Of a stretch of DNA of 64,000 bases, positions 57,123 through 64,000 are shown one piece after another. Each line of letters starts with the position of its first letter. The stretch's first letter is position 1. Origin of the DNA: Daucus carota subsp. sativus (taxonomy: Eukaryota > Streptophyta > Magnoliopsida > Apiales > Apiaceae); assembly GCF_001625215.2 (NCBI RefSeq), contig NC_030383.2:9188779-9252778 (forward strand), written 5' to 3'. A program made the translations under genes and the position numbers. Under the pieces are notes generated by a model. The model saw only the letters and a list, made by a program, of their open reading frames with translations, was not told the origin of the DNA and made no database searches.

Positions 57123-59229
57123 TTAATTTTAATATTAAGACATGATGATAAGGCATATTGTTGGAATAGATGTATGTGTATAGTGTCCTAAATCACTAGG
57201 ATATTATATTTTATTATATATTTAAGGCTTCTGCTAAGACACTGTTGGACTTGCTCTGAGGCACTAACACACTTGTCCTAAAATATTTTAATCCATAAAA
57301 TATTCACTTTTCCTCCCTCTTCACACCTTTTCCTACTTTTCCTACTTGGCTTATATATAGTTGTATTTTAATATATTAATATTTTAATATTAAGACATGA
57401 ATAAGGCATATTGTTGGAGTAGATGTATGTGTATAGTGTCCTAAATCACTAGGACATTATATTTTATTATATATTTAAGTCTTCTACTAAGACACTGTTG
57501 GACTTACTCTAATACTAGACTTCGGGGATTTGAAATGTTTGTTCAAATTTCTTTGCACGTAAGTTTAGGAATTTTGATCACAAATCTAAAATTATATTCG
57601 CTCTAATTTGTTTTATAATTCTTTGATTTTACAAGATACTTTTCTATGTATTTTGGCTAAACAATACATTTTTTTAATAAAAGTTTAAACATCAAACTTT
57701 TATTCAGAAAAAAAAAATTAAAAAATATATTATGAAACTATATTTTAAATGAGCGTGGAAAAACGTGCCGAAAAGTAACGTAAAGAAATGAGGGGGACAG
57801 AGGGAGTATGAATTTTTAAATTGTTTTAACAAATATATGATAAATATATTTATTTTTTTGTTATATAGTCAAAACTAGTTAAAAGTAAGTGTCAAAAAGT
57901 CAGAGATTAATAAAACAAAACAGAGGGGGTATGATGTTTTTTTAAAAGATTCCGAATTAGAAGAAATTATAATAATATTACTCTTTTAGTTTCAAAATAA
58001 CAATTACTTTGACTTTTACATATATTTTAATGTATAAAAGATACATTTATCACTACGTGTTATTTTTCAATTCTTTTCTTATTGGAATAAGAATTTAAGA
58101 TTTGTATTTTATTTAGAAAACAAGTTAAGAGATAATATGTAGAATTGTAATTTTACGCCTCTAATTACGTATAAAATGTTAAAATGATTATTTTTTTGAA
58201 TTGAGATGATATTTAATATATATTTAAAATATTTTATATTAAGAGTGTGAGCGTCTCCGTAGAAACATGGACTTACTTTAATTCAAAAATTGACTGCTGC
58301 TGATTATCTTGTTGCAATCATAGGTAAATATTTTCATTTGTTTTGTTCCTTGTTTATGTATATATTATGATAACATATTTGAATTAGTAATAATTTTATG
58401 CTTTCTTCTTTTAATTTTAAGGTTGTATAGATATTTCAGGTGATCGATATTATGGATTTGTATCTGGTTTGATAATCTTGTTTGGATTAATTTGTAGATC
58501 AGGTCGAGTTTTGTAACTTTCTTTTCGTATTTTTCTGATATGTTTTGTCTTAGCCGGATTTGTTATGGTGGACTGGAATATTGATTTGAAATTAGGTTTG
58601 TTATAGATTTTGATACGTGTTTTTGGTGTTCTTGATTGTGTAATGGTGTTCTTGATTGTGCGGGTATGTTAAATGTGTGGTTTGATCTTCTATATTAAAA
58701 AATTTAGTTTTCAACATGTTTTTAGATGCGTGTTTCTATTGATGATTAATTTGTTATAATTTTAATTTGAATATCAATTTTTAATTATGATGAATGTGCT
58801 AATATTATGGATGTTCAAATCTTTTGCATGATAATTATTCTTTATGAATATTTAGTAATATTTATGATGATCATTATTGATGATTTTAACCGGTTTAAAT
58901 TTTAATTGTGCCTTGATTGAAGTATATTTGTACCATTCATGGGTGGACATAAGTGATGACGTATATTTCGACTTGTAAAGAGCAATTAACTCTATTTTAA
59001 TGAGTTGAGATCTGTGGGATGCTATTAAGCTTGAGAAATTGAAGTCCCTAAGAACTACCGTTAGATTGTAAACAGATCCTGTGGCTGAGATTTAATAATG
59101 AAAAACACAGCTGACTTTTTTAAAGCATATTAAACTGCAATTCCACGCACGTTTCTTGAAAAGCATATCCCGTATCCTCCGTCGAAACAAAAAAAAAACC
59201 ACGACCGTTACAAGAGTGCCGGATTTTCG

Positions 59230-59420
59230 CTGAAGAACCCTTGGTGCGGAACTTTAGAGACTGAATTCACTGACTGGGGAGGATTTTGCAGGACGTAGCA
59301 AGTTTATGTGAATACGAGTGCGGAATTCTCGCTTGGCCCAACCCGCGTTGCGGAACTTTTGAATCTCAATTGACCGGTTGGGGAGTACAATCAAGGTGTA
59401 TGTGAAGATGAGTTTAGGTA
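59230..59420 (+). repeat. Two diverged direct repeats
   Basis: TGCGGAACTTTAGAGACTGA, followed by CTGGGGAGGATTTTGC and GTTTATGTGAATACGAG, recurs about 110 bp later as TGCGGAACTTTTGAATCTCA, GTTGGGGAGT and GTGTATGTGAAGATGAG. No function is evident. Confidence 0.6.
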
Positions 59421-59519
59421 TGGCCACTAATTTGTTACTATGTGCTTCAATTGAATTGCATGTCGTATAAGTGGTCAATAGGTTAACGGAATTTGAGTTT
59501 CCCGGTGGCCATGGTCGAT

Positions 59520-59960
59520 GGGTTGTCCTGCATATGTTCTGAAAAACAATGGAACTCTGTTTTTGATTGTTCTGCACTTGACATTGCTAGGATATTAACT
59601 GATTTTGGGTTTTTAAAAATGCCCTTTGCTAATTGGTGAATGCTTGTCCTGCATTTGTTATTTGTGTTTCGTAGGGGTGGAATGAGATTTTTTTTTGTGC
59701 TTTTTGAATAATGGAACTCTGTGTTTGTTCTGCGCTTGAAATTGCAAGGACATACTGATTTTGGGTCTCTAAAAATGAGATTTGCTAAAGGGTGAAGGAT
59801 TGTCCCGCATATATTCTTTTTGTTTCGAAGAGGCGGAATGAAATATTTTTTTGGCTTTGTAAACATTGGAAATCTGTTTGTGTTCTGCACTTGACATTGC
59901 CAGAATATGTACAAATTTTGAAATTTTAAGAATAACCATTGCTAATTGGTGAATGAGTGC
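59520..59960 (+). repeat. Tandem repeat, about three units of 160 bp
   Basis: Three consecutive units share, in order, TGGAACTCTG, TTGTTCTGC, CTTGACATTGC, GATTTTGGGT, TTTGCTAATTGGTGAA and TTTCG-AGG-GGAATGA. The repeat landmarks fall at about 59548, 59710 and 59866. Units have drifted by substitutions and small indels. I do not recognise the family. Confidence 0.75.
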
Positions 59961-60035
59961 TGTATTAGGACAATGCAAAACGCTTTGTTGAAATTTGGGT
60001 ATGCGGTGTTTGCTTTGATTCTTCGTGTTCTAATT

Positions 60036-60285
60036 GCACAAAGTCATTGCAGAACAAAAACACCCAATGTTACAGTACAGCATTTAGTCACAAAAAAACA
60101 CCCAATACCCAAAAAAATGCAATTTCAACAAACTGCAGAACGTAACCACAAACTGCAGAACATAACCACAAACTACAATTAGAACTGCAAGACATTGGAT
60201 TTTTTTAATTTGGGTATTAGGTGTTTTGTTTGTGACTAAATGCTCTATTTAAATTGGGTGTTTTTGTTATGCAATGACTTTGTGC
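60036..60285. repeat. Long imperfect inverted repeat (hairpin)
   Basis: The left arm, 60036 to about 60117, reads GCACAAAGTCATTGCAGAAC and then ACAAAAACACCCAAT, CATTTAGTCACAAA and CCCAATACCC. The right arm, about 60200-60285, is the complement of nearly the same series. The loop of about 80 bp holds two copies of AACTGCAGAAC-TAACCACA. No target duplication is obvious. Confidence 0.8.
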
Positions 60286-61499
60286 TTGTTCCTAAATCAG
60301 AAAATTTACTATATGGTTATCTGATCTTGAGTGTTATGCAGTGGGGGTTTTTTAAGTGTAGAATTGTTATTGTAGTGCATGACATAACAATGAGCAAAAT
60401 TGGGTGCAAGATTTGTGAATGAAGTACATTTTTTATAGTTTCTTGTTGTGTGAGTGGTCGAGGTTGGGAAAGAAATTTTGCTCACTTATGTTTTTTTAAG
60501 GTACTGGGGTGATTATCAGCCGCCAGTTTTGTTTAGCTAGCACATTAAATTTGCTCAAACTGTGAAACATTTGTTCCATAGAGTGCTTCTCTCAGTAGCT
60601 TATTTAATCAATGAATGGCGTCCATTAATGCGTTGATTTTTGTCCTGCACTAATTTTGCTTCTTTGATGTTTAGCGTAGCATTTTGGACAATTAAGAAGT
60701 ACTGTGGCTGAAGTCCAATGCTAATGAAATTATGGCTGTACTAATTTTGCTTCTTTGATGTTTAGCAAAGCATATATAGCTCTGTCATGGTTAAGAGTAG
60801 TACTAAGCACGAAGCTTTAAAGTTATCTTGAGATGAACTAGTTTATACAGGATTTTTGCGAGATAAAGTGTACTTGTAATAACTACTTATCTATCCTCTG
60901 ATGATATCACACACTAATAATAATCTAATTTAGCAACTACTAAAGCAAATCTATTAAAATTAGGATATTTGAAATTCATGATATAAGGACCTGATAAAAT
61001 AAGTTAATCATTAGTTCACATTACTTGTATTTATACCACTACCAAGTGTTTAGTGCCTCACTCTCTTGTACCCATCTGTTTTTTATTTCTAATCTTAACA
61101 AGCCATTACGTTGTTGCTAACCACTATTGGCAGGCTAGTGCTAGTGCAGAACACAAGCCTTGTGCGGTTGTGCCTGGACCAATATAAATAAGCAAATAAT
61201 TAAGATAACTAGTGCTGCTTCAATTTTCTTTTGTGCAAGTTTGATGAACAAGAAGCAGCAGTGCAGAGAGTAGTGTTGTAATTTTGGAAAAAGAAGGGGA
61301 TGCTTAAGTTTGCGTCTCTTATGTGTAATATGGCACCGGTTACAGTATTTATGTAATTGTGACGTTTGATACATTTGATAAAATAGATACGGTGTATTTT
61401 TTTTTTAAAATAGTTGTTGGAATATGCATGTTTTAGTTGTATTTTCATCAGTTTTATGTTGTTAAATACTATTTTTAATTTTATATTTTCTGAATGAAT

Positions 61500-61998
61500 G
61501 TTTGCACCTAAAAATAGGATGTGGAAGAAGAAATTTTTTTGACCACGCAGGCACGCGTAGATATGAAGTTAAAAAAACACTTTGATGAGGAGGCAAGTTA
61601 GACTTTTGTGTGATAGCTAATATAAGTTCTATGTATTATCAAGTGTTTTCTAGTAACGTAATTTGTTTTGCAGCCGTACATGATCAGTTTTGAGATAAAT
61701 CTGAAGGAGTTGGATGTCGTGTACCCGTAGATGCTTGACGAATTTCATTGATAGCTTGTCGTTGTATCCTAAAAATGCAAAGCTTGCTGACTTGAAGCAG
61801 AGATATATTCAGTTTTTCAAAACGTTTGCGGATTCCACATCCATTAATAATAGTATGTCCAACATTAACACACAGAATGGGTGCAAGACAAGGGTTGCGC
61901 AAGATGATGATCAAAGTGTTCCGAGTTACTCATTAGGATTGACACAGATGTTCGCCAAACACCCATGTAGATGTACTACACACATTGGATCATTGTAG
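61500..61998 (+). pseudogene. Possible degraded transposon-type coding remnant
   Basis: A 95-codon frame at 61714-61998 contains SLYPKNAKLADLKQRYIQFF and later SVPSYSLGLTQ, followed by a stop. Upstream pieces in other frames read PYMISFEINLKELDVVYP just before an in-frame stop. The composition is more protein-like than neighbouring frames. It vaguely recalls proteins with Ulp1-type protease domains carried by plant transposons, but I cannot identify it. It could also be chance. Confidence 0.3.
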
Positions 61999-63223
61999 GA
62001 ACATCTTCAAAAAAAATTCAATGTAATAGAAACAAAAAATTAATATGCAGAACTAATTACTTGGCTCCATTATGATTAGACATTTGAGACTTGGTAGGAA
62101 CAATAACCAATGTGTTTCAGATAAAAGGATATTATCGATGTTCCTGATCAAAGGACAGAATGGTGAAAAAAAATTAAAAATTGATACAAAGAATGCAGGA
62201 CAAATTTGCTAAGTGAACTCCTGAAAACACTCATTTTGTTGTAACTGCCCTTGATTGAAGTTGTTTCACGTAAAGACACGGCCAAACTTATAAACACGCC
62301 TCTGTTTTGTGTAAAGTAAAACTGAAATTATATATTTATAAAATGAATCTAATATTATAGCAGCCGTTGGATCAAATTTAAATGAAGGGCCTGGATTGGG
62401 ACTCCAAGACTCCAATAAACTATGGGACTCCAAATAACTTTCCTCCTATTTTAATTACTATAGTGTCTAACCAAAGATCCTTCTTTGGTTGAGACTTTAT
62501 TTTATATTTTACTTTAGAAAATACATGCACACACTTTTAGAAATAATTTATTTTTGGATATATTATCCTTTATAATTTGTATAATGTATATAATTTTATA
62601 TATGAACTTATGTTCTTCTTGTTTCGTTTGTTTTCATTCCTATTTAATATTATGTTTGTCTAGTAATGCTCATGTACATGCTAGACACTAAACTGTAATT
62701 GATCAGTATGATTAATGTAAATGCAAGCCAATCAAAATAAAGTAAATTTATTATTTTTTATGTTTATTGTGTGCACAAAACAGTAAATCTAATATTCCTA
62801 ATCTTTTTGTATATTATATGTTGCTATTAATGCGCCTCAATTATTGTAAAAATCCATTATACCTAACTAGGTATTTATCTCTTTTCATATACATTCTCAA
62901 CCCTATTTATTAGTTTTTACAAATTCTAAAATAATTGTAAATTCATATAAAGTAAAATAAAGATTTTATTGATTATAATTATATAATTTATAAATATAAA
63001 TTATAAACTTATATGTCCCACAACCTAATATATTGTTTTCCGAGACCAAATTTGCTGTAATTGTATTTTGCTTAAGGCAAAATAATTCACAAAGCATTTA
63101 CCAAACAATTAAACCACCAATTCCTTGTTAGATCTCGAATGTGATTCGTCAACTTACACTTACCGATCTGCTCAACACATATATCTCTGTAACAACACAC
63201 ACTGCAGCAAGTGTGTGTAGAAG

Positions 63224-63355
63224 ATGGAGAAGATGAATCGCGCAATGGAGAAGATGAAGATTCTCGTAGGAATGGAAGAGGAAGTTATCGAAGAAGAAAG
63301 CTCCTTCGCTTTCATGGATGAGCTCAATCAGAATTGTACTTTGTCTTATCAACAG
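63224..63355 (+). CDS. SFT2: SFT2-like vesicle transport protein, first exon only
   Basis: The first coding exon, 44 codons, reads MEKMNRAMEKMKILVGM and ends SSFAFMDELNQNCTLSYQQ before a GTTCAT donor. It matches the N-terminal cytosolic part of plant Got1/SFT2-like proteins, small four-helix membrane proteins that help retrograde vesicles fuse with the Golgi. The membrane helices should be encoded by later exons; none is recognisable in the remaining 645 bp, so the gene continues past the window. A CA-rich, plant-like leader precedes the ATG. Confidence 0.82.
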
Positions 63356-64000
63356 GTTCATTTTTTTGTTGTGCTTTCAGGACTGATTATTGTTAATTAA
63401 TTGCAAGTTCATGTGGTTGCGTAGATGATAATTATTGTTAATTGGAATGATTTTTACTCATTACACACTTAATTAGCGACGCAATGATGTTTTTATACCG
63501 TCAGATACTACTATTTAGGGTTTTAACTTCGGAGATTGTTTAGTATACGTTAATTGGTTAAGTGTGTAGATGAGAAGGCTTTGTTCGAGTAAGAAAGTGT
63601 TTCAGTTAGAGTAATGTATGTTTTGAATGATTCTATCGTGGAGGAGTTTATGCTTGATCTAGAATATCTGAGAACGGCTGATAGTTTTTTCTTTCTTTTT
63701 GTGTGTGTGTGTTAAGCCCGGGTTGTAGTATTGTGTGTAGAGAGAAACAAACAGCGGACGAAAGAGATACAAGGATTAAGATGATGGAATATTTAGATAT
63801 ATGAGTTATGACTGACGGGGAACGAATGGCATAAAGTACAGCGGTTGGTGTTTTAGGCTACTTGCGTTCCCTAGTTATATGATTTTCTAATTAAGGGTAG
63901 TTGTGACTAATGAGACTTATCGATGAGGTAAACGAGAATCTGTACAATTATTTGCATAAACTATCATCTCTTAGGGTCTCCAGACTTCATTGAGTGGAGG
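63356..64000 (+). other. Start of SFT2-like intron 1
   Basis: AT-rich sequence following the exon 1 donor, with a short GT run near 63700. I see no exon continuing the SFT2 protein and no mobile element with definable ends. Confidence 0.6.

Larger units (their letters stand above)
55222..57510. mobile_element. Nested cluster of one MITE family
   Basis: At least four partial or whole copies of an element with terminus GAGCAAGTCCAACAGTG lie inside one another. Left-type ends occur at about 55222, 55314 and 55752; right-type ends (complement) at about 55700, 56110, 57250 and 57505. TTA or TAA adjoins several ends, which fits Harbinger/Tourist targets. The internal sequence AATCCATAAAATATTCACTT recurs in both orientations. 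A Mutator-like element has later inserted at 56227-57122. Confidence 0.75.
54237..63223. other. Transposon-rich intergenic region, about 9 kb
   Basis: No intact gene is visible. In order it holds the SGS3-like upstream region, a Tourist-like MITE (54914-55218), a nested MITE cluster (55222-57510) interrupted by a Mutator-like element (56227-57122), AT-rich sequence (57.5-59.1 kb), a repeat-containing segment with a large hairpin (59.2-60.3 kb), and a possible transposon gene relic near 61.5-62.0 kb. The last kilobase is upstream of the SFT2-like gene. Confidence 0.65.

Overview
The window is nuclear DNA of a flowering plant. The genes are intron-rich, introns use GT-AG borders, non-coding DNA is very AT-rich, and every recognisable protein has its closest remembered relatives in eudicots. 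An asterid is plausible, but the sequence alone does not settle the family. About half of the window is gene space and the rest is a dense record of small non-autonomous DNA transposons.

Layout from left to right. 1-6.5 kb has no gene and holds a Helitron, two Stowaway-like MITEs and a Mutator-type element. 6.8-11.4 kb (+) is a complete 19-exon fatty acid amide hydrolase (FAAH) gene. 12.2-12.85 kb (+) is a two-exon gene for a conserved plant protein of unknown function related to Arabidopsis At4g08330. 24.1-13.1 kb (-) is a complete 15-exon CHFR-like FHA/RING/PBZ ubiquitin ligase gene, convergent with the previous one. 25.2 kb (+) is a small RIN4/NOI-family gene. 28.5-34.8 kb (+) is a seven-exon calcium-dependent protein kinase of the CPK4/11/12 clade. 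38.3-35.6 kb (-) is a three-exon hotdog-fold thioesterase (ACOT13/THEM2-like). 40.4-50.6 kb (+) is a twelve-exon CLPTM1-family multipass membrane protein gene. 54.2-51.5 kb (-) is an SGS3-like locus (plant RNA silencing) that appears broken by an in-frame stop and a frameshift. 54.9-63 kb is transposon-dominated. 63.2 kb (+) begins an SFT2-like vesicle transport gene that runs out of the window.

The genes are unrelated single plant genes and do not form a pathway or cluster. I rebuilt exons by joining frames across GT-AG sites and checking phase. The coding lengths come out intact: FAAH 614 aa, CHFR-like 463 aa, CDPK 504 aa, thioesterase 156 aa, CLPTM1 595 aa.

The most notable non-genic content is a series of transposons whose termini and target-site duplications can be read directly. 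Four Mutator-like or fold-back elements have 9-10 bp duplications (4509-5118, 38762-39315, 52022-52236, 56227-57122). One hAT element has an 8-bp duplication (44301-45027, in a CLPTM1 intron). There is one Helitron (1575-2350) and several Harbinger/Tourist-type MITEs flanked by TAA/TTA, some nested. I saw no clearly new biological system. The best leads are the decayed SGS3 copy, the palindrome-bearing Mutator element, an unexplained repeat and hairpin region at 59-62 kb, and a duplicated exon end inside the CDPK intron.
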